DNA of 64,000 nucleotides. Source: Stentor coeruleus. Lineage: Eukaryota; Ciliophora; Heterotrichea; Heterotrichida; Stentoridae. This document shows, one piece after another, positions 19,349 to 29,799 of this stretch. The notes under the pieces were generated by a model, which saw only the letters and a list, made by a program, of their open reading frames with translations, ran no database searches and was not told the origin of the DNA. Numbering within the stretch: position 1 is the stretch's first letter; every line of letters begins with the position of its first letter. The stretch spans positions 51,029 to 115,028 of the forward strand of contig MPUH01000082.1 of NCBI GenBank assembly GCA_001970955.1. The letters run 5' to 3'. Position numbers and translations under genes: made by a program.

Positions 19349-20524
19349 ATGACAGATAGTAAGGGTATTGCAAAACTATCTCTACTGTTAAATTCAGCAG
19401 TGAGAACTCAAACTTCAAATGCGGCTAACAAACAGGAAATATATTCAAAGGTACTTGAATTTTATGAAAACTCAAGACTTAGGACCAAAAAAGGAAAAAA
19501 AACTGCTGAGAATCAAGAAACTAAAGATCAAAGTAATAAATATATTTCCCTTCATGAAAAGCCACAAGAAAAATCAATAGATTCACCATCCATCAGTAAA
19601 ACTTTCAACTACGAAGCTGAAATAGAAAAGCCAACTCGTCAAAAAATCATAATCAAACGCAAAATGAAATGGAAAGACTATCTCGAGTCCCAAGTATCCA
19701 AACAGAGAAAAATCAACGAAGCTCTTGAAAAAACCATAAAAGCTGAGCTAAAGAAAATCCAAAAGAAAAATACAGAAAATGTTGTATTCTTCAAAGCAAA
19801 CCTCGATTCAAAAGAACCTGAAAAAGACCTTGAAAATCTTAAAACTGTAGATATGACTGACAATATAAAAAAACTAGATGAGCAAGAATGTTTTTTTGAA
19901 GACACTGAAGGTAATGTTCTACAAAGTCCTGAAATCAAAGAAAAAGAAAAAATCAAAGATAACAACAGCGACCAAGAAAACCCCAAAGATCTCGACGATA
20001 TTTTTACAGACGAAGATAAGCGAGTTCAAGAAATCCTAGAAAGATATGCAAAAACCATAGGAAAATCCAAGCTCAAAGAGCTGATAAAAAAAATTGAATC
20101 ACCAAAAGAGTTATCAAAACAATCATCACAATCCCCAAGTAGAAGGTCAAAAAGTTCATATTCCTGGTATACAACAAATACTCGACGTGAAGCAGCACAG
20201 AAAATTCGTATATTAGAATCAGAAGAAGAAAGGATTAAAAAGCAAAAAGAAGAACTTATAAAATTTTTAGAATCCAGAAGCCAAGTAAGACATTCATCAA
20301 GACCTACAACAGTAGCTTCATTAATGACTAGAAAAGAAACTATTAAAAATGAACAACCATTTGGGGGTATTCAATATAATCCTATAAAATCTGGCTTACC
20401 TGATATTAATACATGTAAACATGAAAGAGTAAATTCATTACATTCAAGATGCCAATCTATTAATAGTAGGAGGAAAAAAGATAAGGATAGTCATGTCAAA
20501 GAACTTTTAAGCAACCTTTTTTAA
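19349..20524 (+). CDS. Charged coiled-coil protein (hypothetical)
   Basis: Intact 391-residue ORF. Lys/Glu-rich, mostly disordered, with helical stretches at about 105-135 (KWKDYLESQVSKQRKINEAL) and 290-325. A Ser-rich basic patch lies at 255-275. No recognisable domain or membrane segment. Coding status is supported by length and by an uninterrupted frame in AT-rich sequence. Confidence 0.7.
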   Translation: MTDSKGIAKLSLLLNSAVRTQTSNAANKQEIYSKVLEFYENSRLRTKKGKKTAENQETKDQSNKYISLHEKPQEKSIDSPSISKTFNYEAEIEKPTRQKIIIKRKMKWKDYLESQVSKQRKINEALEKTIKAELKKIQKKNTENVVFFKANLDSKEPEKDLENLKTVDMTDNIKKLDEQECFFEDTEGNVLQSPEIKEKEKIKDNNSDQENPKDLDDIFTDEDKRVQEILERYAKTIGKSKLKELIKKIESPKELSKQSSQSPSRRSKSSYSWYTTNTRREAAQKIRILESEEERIKKQKEELIKFLESRSQVRHSSRPTTVASLMTRKETIKNEQPFGGIQYNPIKSGLPDINTCKHERVNSLHSRCQSINSRRKKDKDSHVKELLSNLF

Positions 20525-20680
20525 TGTTTTTCAGAGTTTTTTTATGTAATTTATCAAGTAAGTTCTTTATTTTTTTTTTTATCTGTGAGAAGTTTGGATT
20601 TTTATTCTGTTAGGATTAGATTTATAAAAATTATAGGGTTTTTAATATATCAGTATGGTTAACACGATAAATTTTTTAAA

Positions 20681-21841
20681 ATGCGACCTTTTGGAATTAC
20701 TCGTAAAGGCACTATTCGTAAACGAGCTCCTGAAAAAAAGCTCATTGTTGTCCGTTATATAGAAGATAGTGTTTCTATTAGTGAGAACTCAGCTGATATG
20801 TATCATGATGAAATTGCTAGTCCTAATCCGATATTTAAAAGTCCAGCACAAAAAAACTTCAACGGAAATGTTACAGGTACGAAATCCCCAGCTTCTCCAA
20901 GTTTACCTTTTGGGCCAAAGGCAAAAGCTAGAATAATACCTTGTAAAGACCTCTCAGATAATACTCATTTTATTGAAATGGATGCTCTTGAACATTATAA
21001 TGTTTGGTCAGATATAGGTAAAGGTTCTTATGCTGTAGTAAAACTAGCAACACATAAGCAAACAATGCATAAATGTGCTATAAAAATCTATAGTAAAAAA
21101 AGCTTAGAAGATCCTGCTATAAAAAAAAATGTTCTTCGAGAAATAAAAATTCTTAAAAAAATCGACCATCCGAATATTGTAAAATTCTATGAAGAAATTA
21201 ATGGGAAAAATAATTTGTATATTGTTATGGAATATGTTAGAGGTATAGCATTGAAGAATCATCTTGTGACGAAAAGTAATAAAAAACTTGATGAAGTTGA
21301 AGCTTGTGAGATTTTTAGACAGATCGTTTCAGGATTGGAGTATTGTCATGGGAAAAATATTACACATAGGGATATTAAGTTAGAAAATGTTCAATTAGAT
21401 TTGGATTTTAATGTGAAACTTATTGATTTTGGCTTTGCGACTTGCTTTTCGAATGAGAAAAAAAGCTTTATTTTTTGTGGGTCGCCTACGTATATGGCCC
21501 CTGAGATTATTAATAAGCAGATGTTTTTTGGACCCCCTGTTGATGTCTGGGCATCAGGGATTTTGCTTTTTGCCCTACTTACTGGAGGATTTCCTTTTCA
21601 GGGTAATACAGAAAAAAGAGTTTTTGACAGAATAAAGAAAGGGAAATATGATATTCCTAGTTATATATCAAGACCGTGCTCTGATTTGATTAGGGCAATT
21701 CTTGATCCTAATCCGATAACGCGGATTACTGCTAAAGATATACTCAAGCATATTTGGATTATCAATAGAGGAAATTTTGATTTGCATTCCTCTCCTAGTA
21801 AAGGTGATAATATTGACGTTTTTGATGATGACTGTAATTAA
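20681..21841 (+). CDS. Serine/threonine protein kinase, CAMK/AMPK-like
   Basis: 386 residues. A 105-residue disordered N-terminus is followed by a complete kinase domain: Gly loop IGKGSYAVVK at about 111, Lys in CAIKIY near 134, catalytic loop THRDIKLENVQL near 228, DFG in LIDFGFA near 250, and GSPTYMAPE near 267, then DVWASGILLFALLTG. All catalytic residues are intact, so an active kinase is expected. The HRDIKLEN and GSPTYMAPEI patterns fit the CAMK group (MARK/AMPK-like). No C-terminal UBA or regulatory domain is visible; the protein ends soon after the kinase. The 3' end overlaps an assembly duplication, but the stop TAA lies in the first copy. Confidence 0.93.
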   Translation: MRPFGITRKGTIRKRAPEKKLIVVRYIEDSVSISENSADMYHDEIASPNPIFKSPAQKNFNGNVTGTKSPASPSLPFGPKAKARIIPCKDLSDNTHFIEMDALEHYNVWSDIGKGSYAVVKLATHKQTMHKCAIKIYSKKSLEDPAIKKNVLREIKILKKIDHPNIVKFYEEINGKNNLYIVMEYVRGIALKNHLVTKSNKKLDEVEACEIFRQIVSGLEYCHGKNITHRDIKLENVQLDLDFNVKLIDFGFATCFSNEKKSFIFCGSPTYMAPEIINKQMFFGPPVDVWASGILLFALLTGGFPFQGNTEKRVFDRIKKGKYDIPSYISRPCSDLIRAILDPNPITRITAKDILKHIWIINRGNFDLHSSPSKGDNIDVFDDDCN

Positions 21842-21948
21842 TTTGAGTATAAAATGTTTTAATTCGGGGTTAACTTTTATCAANATATTGACGTTTTTGA
21901 TGATGACTGTAATTAATTTGAGTATAAAATGTTTTAATTCGGGGTTAA
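21810..21948. repeat. Contig-join artefact: 64-bp duplicate around N at 21884
   Basis: Bases 21810-21873 and 21885-21948 are identical. The first copy contains the last codons of the kinase gene, which are therefore repeated downstream without meaning. Confidence 0.85.
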
Positions 21949-22052
21949 AAATACAGGTAAAATATAGATTTATAATGATTTCGATATAATTTCATAATAA
22001 TTTGCTAATATGAAATATTATGATTTTCTATGCATATAAGAGAATTTAGAGT

Positions 22053-23078
22053 TTAACTTTCTAATATCATTTTTATTGCAAGATTGAGAAAATGTGTGAT
22101 TTTTTCAGCATCATAACTCTCGAATTCTCTAGTTTTGTTTTCAAGTATCACATAAAACCTATGTTTTTTCTTTGGATGCATGCTAACAACACAGTAATTC
22201 TCCTTATTCAAAATTATCTGCTGCTTCCCTATATTAATACATATAATAAAATTCTTGATACCTTTGGAAATTACTATAGATGCTTTTTCTTGTGTTAAAA
22301 ATCCTACTGATTTGACATCGAATTTCTGAAATGATAATAAAGCTTCTTCAGCTTGTTTTCTATAATAAATAACTTCTTCAGCAAGTTTTTTTTCTTCCGC
22401 TTCATGAGCTTCAACTTTTTTCAAAAGTTCTTTTTCATTACTCTCATATGAACTAATTTTTTCTAGTAAATTCTCTTTGATTGTCTGAAGATTCGCTAGT
22501 TTGTCAACTACTTCTAAATGGTTTTCAGTAAGAAGTTTATTATTTTGGGTAAAAGTTTTTATTTCACAATCAATATCTTCTTGAGTATCTCTATAATTGT
22601 CAATATCTTTTGTCATTTCAAGTAATTGGTTAGAGAGTTTGTCTATTTCAGATTTCAAATTATCTTCATCTAAAAGAAAACTATCATTCTCAATACTCCT
22701 ATATAAAATTTACTCTTGGATAACTTTTATTCTTGAAGAAATAGTTTTGTTTTGGCTTATAAGGATTGAACTCTCGCTTTCTAGTTTTAGATTTGAATTT
22801 TCATAATCTTCTCTAAGTTTGTCAGTATCTTCGTCACCCAAAAGTTTTTCTTTGAAATAATCGATTTTTTCCTTAAGCTCTTCGTTTATGTGTTGCATCC
22901 TTCGAAATTCTTCGTCCTAAATAGGGATCACTTTCACGTCAATAGTAATTTCGAACTTCTTTGTTTCTAAAATCAATTCTTGGATTTCTTTCCTGTATTT
23001 CTCTGCAGTCTTAAACTCCTCTTCTATCTTTGAATTAATTTCATCTATGATACCTTCCAAATTTTCTAAATTTTCCAT
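22053..23078 (-). CDS. Coiled-coil protein (hypothetical), three exons
   Basis: The ATG at 23078 starts MENLENLEGIIDEINSKIEE. Two 15-nt introns (22917-22931 and 22699-22713) remove an in-frame TAG and TAA and join three exons into 331 residues. Residues 1-230 are coiled coil. The last 90 residues form a compact-looking basic module (NYCVVSMHPKKKHRFYVIL, then EKITHFLNLAIKM) that may be a PH-like or other small domain; it is not recognised. Likely a structural or tethering protein. Confidence 0.75.
22699..22713 (-). other. 15-nt spliceosomal intron
   Basis: On the minus strand GTAAATTTTATATAG; A at position 10; splits a Glu codon. Splicing gives VIQE-SIENDS. Confidence 0.8.
22917..22931 (-). 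other. 15-nt spliceosomal intron
   Basis: On the minus strand GTGATCCCTATTTAG; GTG start, A at position 10. Splicing gives TIDVK-DEEFRR. Confidence 0.8.
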
Positions 23079-23476
23079 ATATTCCTATTTAGTAGTATAA
23101 AATATACTGAGATTACTAACAAAAAAAATTCTGTATTGTAATAAAATTGTTATTTATTAGTTTTATCTAAAATATTCAACTAAAAGAAATAATACTTAAC
23201 ATTATATATTTATATCTTTAGTTTCTATGTGATTCTATTTTGTATTGAATATCATATAAAAATATTTTATTTTATTAAATGAAGTCATATCATTTATAAA
23301 TTTATTCGATGAATTTTTAAGGTATAATCTTTCAGTGAGATGCCTATACAATTAAGTATTATTTATAGTTTATATCATATAATTTTATAAAATAATTAAA
23401 TACAATCTTATTAAATAGATAACATGATTTCTCAATACATTTAAATTATTTTTGTGAAATTAATTCTAAACTTTTA
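23079..23476. other. AT-rich spacer
   Basis: Between two minus-strand genes; very AT-rich with no ORF. It carries the promoter of the 23078 gene and the 3' flank of the kinase gene. Confidence 0.6.
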
Positions 23477-26041
23477 CTAACAAGAAAAGGTTTCTGTTTC
23501 GATATTATTGATAATCTGCATCAAATCAACAAATCTTAGCCTATCTTCTGGATTATAGCAAATCATGCTTTGTATCAAATTTTTAGCCCATTCATATGGG
23601 ATTTTATTTATTAACGACAAAATTTCATTATTAATCTGATTCGTAGTCCTATAATTTGCCAAAGATACTAATGTAATCATTTGCAGTAAAGTCATTCCTA
23701 ATGAAAATACATCAATTTTTTCCTTAAGTTTATTATCCAAATTCCAATTTTTATTAACCATTTCAGGAGGTTCATATCCATCAACACCTTGAATTAACTT
23801 ATCATAATTGTTTAAATCTTTATCCTCTATCATTTTATTCAATTTTGTTCCTAAACCTGTTATAAACAAATTTTTATTTTCATCAATTAAAATATTATGT
23901 GGCTTGATGTTTAAATGATATATGCCCATATTATGCATAGACGTAAATGAAAATATTAATTTTTTGCAAATATCAAACATCAAACTGTTATTAAAAGTTC
24001 TCTTAGCAATTTTAAGTTCAGTCATATAATCCATTAAGTTTTTTTCGCAGTATTGCAAAACCATACAAATATTTTTATCACTGTTGTTAGGGTTAGGAAA
24101 AAGAGTTGTTTCATAATATTTCAAAAAACAATATAAATTTGATTGTTTTGCCTGACTTAACTTTTCAATATCCTTCAACTCTTCAGCTAATTCATTTAAT
24201 ATTTCTTGGGAATTTGTTGAATATGACTTTATCAATATTAACTCCTGTTTTTTTCTATAGATAAAATAATCAACAGTCAATTGATTTAATAAAATAGTTT
24301 TTATAGGATTTTCAAGAGTTAATTTCCCAAAATTGGTTGTTTGTAAAAATGAAGGTGTGTTTGATACTGAAAATGTAGATGTTTCTGTATTTTGGATTTC
24401 ACTTTTCAATTCATTAAATTTAGGTCTATTATTTGGATCTAGTACAAGCATTTTTTTTATGATATTTTTAGCCCATTCATAAGGTACATTTTCTACATGT
24501 GAAAGAAGTATGGCATTTTTATTAATAGTGTTTAGTTCTCCACCTAAGTATTCTAATGTGCAAATTTGCAGGAATGTCATTCCTAATGAAAAAACATCAG
24601 CTTTTGATCTTTTGTATTTTGCGTTAATCTTTTGCTGATCAAATTTATCGACCAATTCAGGAGACATATAACCTCTTGTACCTTGAATAAGTTTAAACTC
24701 TCCTATTGATTCTGATTCGTCGCTGTTTAATTTTACTGAACTCCCAAGGTCAATAATATAAATTTTATTTTTCTCTTTGGTAATATTGATTAAAATGTTA
24801 TGTGGTTTAATGTCTAAATGATAAATTTTTAAATCATGCATAATTGTAAATGAGTTAATAAGTATTTTATACATTTCTATCAAAGTACTTTCGCAAAAAT
24901 TTTTTTTTTTTTTTTTAAGTTCAGTTATATAATCCATTAGTGTTTTTTCAAAATATTTCATAACAAGTCCAATTTCGTAATAATTATCATTTCCCTGTTT
25001 ATAAACCCCATAAAATTTTATAAAACAGCCACTTTTAAATGATCTTGAATTGTTAAGCTTAATATTATTTTCGATTTCTTTGTTAAACTTTTCTAGAATA
25101 TCCATGGATTTTGCAGAATAAATTTTAACAGCTACTATTTTATTTCTGTATAATCCTTTTATAACACGTACTTTAAAATCATGATGGGTCCTTGTATATA
25201 TTTCATCTTCGTTTAATTTCAATTCTTCTAAATTAACACTAAAAGTTATAGGAATATATAAGCTTCCAAAAGATATGGGATTAAGTTGAATTGGATCTAT
25301 CACAGGGTTAAGTCTAGATATAATATTTTTTAAATTTAAAATTCTTGTCTTAAAATCGTTTTCTTTTATATTTAGCTCTTCAATATATCTTATAATCTCC
25401 ATATCCTCTTTTGGACTCTCTTGAGAATTTTCCTGATCTTGGTTGATATTATTTATTTCTTCTAAAAATTCTATAGCATATTTAGCAATTTTTTTCGCTA
25501 ATGATAGGAAATTCAGCCCATATTTTATTCCATTTGTAAGGGTATAAAGTACTTTAATATAATCGTTTCTTTTTGGTGTATTTATCAAATCTGTAAATTT
25601 TCTATAAATAAAGGATATTATTTTTGTATATGCTAATAATAATGATGATGGGTTCTCATTCTCTGGATTTCTTAATTTTGAAGCAAGAGCCGCACATTTA
25701 AGTATTTCATTATCATTGCTTTTTCTAATAAGTTTTATTAGGATGCTATCAATTGTGACAAAGAAACTTGATGAATGCTCAGGGGTAAGAGCAAAAAGCT
25801 CAAAGCATTCATCGATTATCCAAAGGTATTCTATACTAGACTCTATATATTTTTCTTGTATTTGCGCAAGACAGAGTGAGTAGTAATATTTTAGTCCTTC
25901 TTTGTTTTTTGGATGAGGTTTTAATTTAATAATGTCTTCGAGAATGCTAGTTGATGAACATGTAATAAGCTCTTTGCATGTTCTTTCTACATTATTTGTA
26001 AGAAACTCAGTATTGCAAAGCTCATAGATATCAATAGACAT
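23477..26041 (-). CDS. Divergent protein with two kinase-like domains (probable pseudokinase)
   Basis: 854 residues starting MSIDIYELCN. The N-terminal 250 residues are helical with no known domain. The first kinase-like domain (about 285-540) has a Lys in IVAVKIYSAK near 304, HLDIKPHN instead of HRDxKxxN near 408, DLG instead of DFG near 430, and GTRGYMSPE. The second (about 585-850) has HLNIKPHN near 708, where the catalytic Asp is Asn, and GLG in place of DFG near 727. Neither has a clear Gly-rich loop. The second domain should be inactive; the first might retain activity. It is closely related to the next gene upstream, 102 bases away on the same strand, and shares its MSID start. Confidence 0.85.
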   Translation of the reverse strand: MSIDIYELCNTEFLTNNVERTCKELITCSSTSILEDIIKLKPHPKNKEGLKYYYSLCLAQIQEKYIESSIEYLWIIDECFELFALTPEHSSSFFVTIDSILIKLIRKSNDNEILKCAALASKLRNPENENPSSLLLAYTKIISFIYRKFTDLINTPKRNDYIKVLYTLTNGIKYGLNFLSLAKKIAKYAIEFLEEINNINQDQENSQESPKEDMEIIRYIEELNIKENDFKTRILNLKNIISRLNPVIDPIQLNPISFGSLYIPITFSVNLEELKLNEDEIYTRTHHDFKVRVIKGLYRNKIVAVKIYSAKSMDILEKFNKEIENNIKLNNSRSFKSGCFIKFYGVYKQGNDNYYEIGLVMKYFEKTLMDYITELKKKKKNFCESTLIEMYKILINSFTIMHDLKIYHLDIKPHNILINITKEKNKIYIIDLGSSVKLNSDESESIGEFKLIQGTRGYMSPELVDKFDQQKINAKYKRSKADVFSLGMTFLQICTLEYLGGELNTINKNAILLSHVENVPYEWAKNIIKKMLVLDPNNRPKFNELKSEIQNTETSTFSVSNTPSFLQTTNFGKLTLENPIKTILLNQLTVDYFIYRKKQELILIKSYSTNSQEILNELAEELKDIEKLSQAKQSNLYCFLKYYETTLFPNPNNSDKNICMVLQYCEKNLMDYMTELKIAKRTFNNSLMFDICKKLIFSFTSMHNMGIYHLNIKPHNILIDENKNLFITGLGTKLNKMIEDKDLNNYDKLIQGVDGYEPPEMVNKNWNLDNKLKEKIDVFSLGMTLLQMITLVSLANYRTTNQINNEILSLINKIPYEWAKNLIQSMICYNPEDRLRFVDLMQIINNIETETFSC

Positions 26042-26143
26042 TTTAATTATGCCCTACAGAGAAAATCAATTCGAAATTATTTCAGATTTCCACAAATACA
26101 CTAACTATACATTAAAACCATTAAATCTATATTACTATCTAAA

Positions 26144-27973
26144 CTAGTTTCTAATCGTCTTATAAGCAGCATCTTCTGAATTAGGGAATTTACTCAAACA
26201 CTTTTTAAAAGAAATTCTCTGATGATAATCAGGATTGAGCATTTCAGTAAGCAAAATCTTAACCCATTCTTCAGCGTTCAAATTTTTTATTAATGACTTT
26301 ATTCTATCGTATTGCTCAGGACATTTAAAATTCAAAGCATGAGTATCTTTAAGACTGATCATTTGAAAGATTGTCAAGCCGAGAGAAAACACATCTGCAC
26401 GTCCAGGACGGAAAAAGCCAGACTTTTCTTGCTTTGTATAATGTTCTTCTACTTCTGGGGCCATATAACCATGAGTACCTTGTATTAATGAAACTCCTGT
26501 CATTGTAGTATAACAATCATCATGTTTCAATTTATCTGAGACACTAAAATCAATAATTTTGACATTCCAATCATTTGTTACTAGTATGTTATGAGGTTTA
26601 ATATCTCTGTGGTATATACCTATAGATTGCATTTCGGCAAAGGCTAATACAAGTTTAGCGAAAATACTTTCTGTAATTTCTTTAGAAATCATCTCACCTT
26701 TCTTTTTATATTCAGTAATCTTATCAATTAAACTTGATGAATGCGCTTCCATATATAAAGTCACATTTGTTTCAGTTTCATTCACACTTTCTCTTTCAGC
26801 GCCATAAAATTTTAAAAAAGAATTTTCCGATGCAGCTCTATTTGATAAAATAGTTAAAATTTTTATTTCATTTTCAACATTTTCAATATTGTAATTATCA
26901 TAAAGCGAATAAGTTTTTTTAGCCACTAATTCTTTATTAGGCAGTTCACCAATCACAACCTGAATTTTGAATTGTTCATTAGCTCTAGAATACGAAGGTC
27001 TTGCCTTCCAAATAACATTAACTTTATTAAAATCACTAACTTTTAAAGTTTCCTCAGGTAAGATTTTTTTTACTTTTGGCTTAGTTTGAGTTTCTAAAGG
27101 TATTATTTCAACAGGAGGAGGAAGGTTAATTTTTAAATCTGTTTTTTCTGGTATTTCTGTTTGGATTATATTTTCTAATGTCTCAAGAAATTCATGATTA
27201 TTAAAACCTTTATAGGGAATTCTTTTTAAATCTCCAAAAAGGTCTTTGACTTCTTCAACATCTATAGAAATATCATTTTCTTTTAATGCTTTTTGATATT
27301 CAGGATCGTCAATATCTTTACAAACTCCAGATTTTTTATTTGGCTGATTATATCTATTAATATCGTATTTCTTTTGAACATGATCGCAACCAATACTGAA
27401 AATTATATTCCCAACTATTTCTAAGTCAATTCCAGATTTTTGCCCTGATTGTATGGCGATTGCTGTACTTTTAATATCTTCTGAACTGAAATCTGATTGA
27501 ATCTTATTTGCTTGGCTAAAAGCGAAAGAAGTAAATTTTGATTTCAGAAAGGTTTTTGGTACTTCAACATTGCATTGTAGATTTTCAAGTTCAGTAATTT
27601 TTTTAGTACATTTCATTAAAAATTCTCCGGTATTACTATTAGCAATGATGTTCAATAAGTAACTATTATATTTTGCTATAATACTTGCTTTATATTCAGG
27701 TAACTCTCCAATAAATTTTACCATAATATCATGATAAAAAAGCGCTTCTTCAAGGTTTAGCACTGGTGCATTTGATAGATGAAAAAGCATTAACCCCATA
27801 GCATATCTTTGAATATCCGGATCTGGTAAAAGACAAAACTCCACAAGCTGACTTGCTTCTAGACTATTTGGCCTTTCAAGCAAAACTTTCTGATGGTCAG
27901 ACAGATAATTTTCTTTCTTAATAAGTCTTTCTTTAAGCTCACAATAAACCATCTGGTATAAGTCGATCGACAT
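26144..27973 (-). CDS. Divergent serine/threonine kinase, paralogue of the neighbour
   Basis: I choose the Met at 27973 (MSIDLYQMVY) because it matches the start of the neighbouring paralogue; the open frame extends 23 codons further, to 28042. This gives 609 residues. A helical N-terminal region of about 310 residues is followed by one kinase domain: Lys in LVAKKTYS near 347, HRDIKPHNILV near 453, DFS instead of DFG near 475, then GTHGYMAPE and ADVFSLGLTIFQ. The Gly loop is not conserved. Catalytic Lys, Asp and metal-binding Asp are present, so activity is plausible. Tandem duplication with the gene at 23477 is clear from the shared start, domain order and IKPHNIL motif. Confidence 0.88.
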   Translation of the reverse strand: MSIDLYQMVYCELKERLIKKENYLSDHQKVLLERPNSLEASQLVEFCLLPDPDIQRYAMGLMLFHLSNAPVLNLEEALFYHDIMVKFIGELPEYKASIIAKYNSYLLNIIANSNTGEFLMKCTKKITELENLQCNVEVPKTFLKSKFTSFAFSQANKIQSDFSSEDIKSTAIAIQSGQKSGIDLEIVGNIIFSIGCDHVQKKYDINRYNQPNKKSGVCKDIDDPEYQKALKENDISIDVEEVKDLFGDLKRIPYKGFNNHEFLETLENIIQTEIPEKTDLKINLPPPVEIIPLETQTKPKVKKILPEETLKVSDFNKVNVIWKARPSYSRANEQFKIQVVIGELPNKELVAKKTYSLYDNYNIENVENEIKILTILSNRAASENSFLKFYGAERESVNETETNVTLYMEAHSSSLIDKITEYKKKGEMISKEITESIFAKLVLAFAEMQSIGIYHRDIKPHNILVTNDWNVKIIDFSVSDKLKHDDCYTTMTGVSLIQGTHGYMAPEVEEHYTKQEKSGFFRPGRADVFSLGLTIFQMISLKDTHALNFKCPEQYDRIKSLIKNLNAEEWVKILLTEMLNPDYHQRISFKKCLSKFPNSEDAAYKTIRN

Positions 27974-29091
27974 ATTTATTATAAAGATATGGGTTTGTAT
28001 GAGACTTAAGTCTAGTTTATAAACATTTTTAATTACTTTCATATAAGATTAAATTTGAAATAAGTTCTTTTGAAAGTTTTATTAAAATGCTGAAATATTT
28101 AGTATTTTTAGATAGATGAGGAGTTTTTAGGAGTTTTTAGGAGGATTTGGCTGATTTGTTGATATGGGTAAAATTTGTAGACTAAGCCAGAACAAGGATT
28201 TATTGGTCTTTGATAAAAGATTTTGCTTTCGTAGTAGTAGATATAATAAATCGTATTAAATATATATATAATAGTTAAGTTATATGGAAAATGCTTATAA
28301 AAATATAAAATAATAGAAGATAATGCATTTATTATTTGGGGGATTATGCATATGATAAATGGTATTTGAATATCTGCTATGAAATTAAATTTTTAGATTT
28401 AGATAGTTTAGTTATATGAAATTAGAAGTTTAGTTTTTCATATTTAAAGTATAAAATTGTAAAAATTTAGAAAGAATGCTTATAGATTATAAAATTGAAA
28501 AATTTGGTTTTAATATAGGTTTATATATATTGATTTCGAAATTTAAAAGTCATTTGCGTGTTATTGATTAAATCATATCACAATATAATTTAGTTAAAGA
28601 AAATAGGAATTTTGTTATGGCAATTATAACGAGAAATGATTGAGTAGATAGAAAGAATATTTTTTATTTTTATACTGTAGAGTTGTAAAATATTTAAGAA
28701 GCTTTTAAAGTAAGTATGCTAATAAGGTCACCTAATAAAGCAATAAATCATGGAAAACTATCGATATCAATCATAAATCTGATTTTACAATAAGGTTTTC
28801 CTATAAATTTAAAAATCGAACCCTAGAAAGTAAATCAAATTCTATATAAATACACAGTATTTATACCTATAAAGCATCTGATAAAATATTTTCTTATCTA
28901 AATTATTTAAAACTAAATCCTACAGTATCCACAATTTTTCATATCAGCACAACCAAAAATCCTTCAACAAAAATCCTTCTTTCCTATATACATAAAAATC
29001 TTATAATCCCTAGTCATTGGGAAAATATCCACAGCATCTGCAAAAATTTAATAAACAGAAAGTCCTTTTAAGGGCTCAACATATTTAACTT
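27974..29091. other. AT-rich intergenic region
   Basis: No ORF, RNA or spliced coding pattern recognised. Contains short direct repeats of AGGAGTTTTT near 28121-28145. Confidence 0.55.
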
Positions 29092-29433
29092 TTATTCTCT
29101 GACCACTACTCTAAGGATTGCTCCATTCGTGATATTTGGATAGTCAGACAAAGACAGAGGTCTCAAGAGCTTCACATTTTCAATCATTAGTTCCTATGTA
29201 ATTTATACCAAAGAATTGAAATCCAATTCAGTCTTATTAGCTACTTGATATAAGACCCATTCAACATTTACCCCACTTTTGAACTAGATATGAAATACAT
29301 TGTCTTCGATACTTCTTCCATCAGGTAACTGGATAATGAGATGTAAGGTTTGCCCTGATATCTCTTCGCTTTCTTCATAAGCACTTTTGCTTTCGTCGCG
29401 TCCACCTATATGGAGATTGAGAGGCGATGCCAT
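29092..29433 (-). CDS. Small ubiquitin-like domain protein, three exons
   Basis: Not visible as a single ORF. The ATG at 29433 gives MASPLNLHIGGRDE; removing two 15-nt introns (29284-29298 and 29194-29208), each ending in an in-frame TAG, yields 103 residues ending RVVVRE and TAA. Residues 29-103 have a ubiquitin-like pattern: LHLIIQLPDGRSIEDNFKSG, then a helix VEWVLYQVANKT, then a strand LMIENVKLLRPL and LSDYPNITNGAILRVVV. There is no C-terminal Gly-Gly, so it would not be conjugated. Partner and function unknown. Confidence 0.7.
29194..29208 (-). other. 15-nt spliceosomal intron
   Basis: On the minus strand GTATAAATTACATAG; A at position 10. Splicing gives DFNSL-ELMIEN. Confidence 0.8.
29284..29298 (-). 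other. 15-nt spliceosomal intron
   Basis: On the minus strand GTATTTCATATCTAG; A at position 10. Splicing gives SIEDN-FKSGVN. Confidence 0.8.
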
Positions 29434-29799
29434 ATTGTATATATAATAAAGCATATACACTATATCAAAAAATCAAACTTACACCAAAATTATCTTTGAC
29501 AATTTCAACTAAATACCCTCGAGCATATAATGAATATATTTCTAATTACCATAATTACCAGTGATACTTAAAAAATCTATAATAAAAATTTCTAAAAAGC
29601 ATCATAAAATATATAATTCTCAATAAAAAAAAATCACTTAATCATCTCCAACACATACTCAACCCAAAAACCCTAAACAATTTATCTCAACTAACAATTT
29701 TCATCTTAGAATCAATAATTTATTGAAAAAATGAAACTTTATACAAAAAAACTTCCAATTTTCTCTTTTAAGCGTAACTGATAATTTTATTTAAAATTA
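29434..29799. other. AT-rich spacer
   Basis: Between two minus-strand genes. No ORF or RNA recognised. Confidence 0.6.

Noticed and set aside
6940-28830. GGTTCGA-like B-box motifs near 6958 and 28815 (minus strand) as tRNA genes
   Set aside because: No complementary T-arm stem, A-box or acceptor stem could be found around them.
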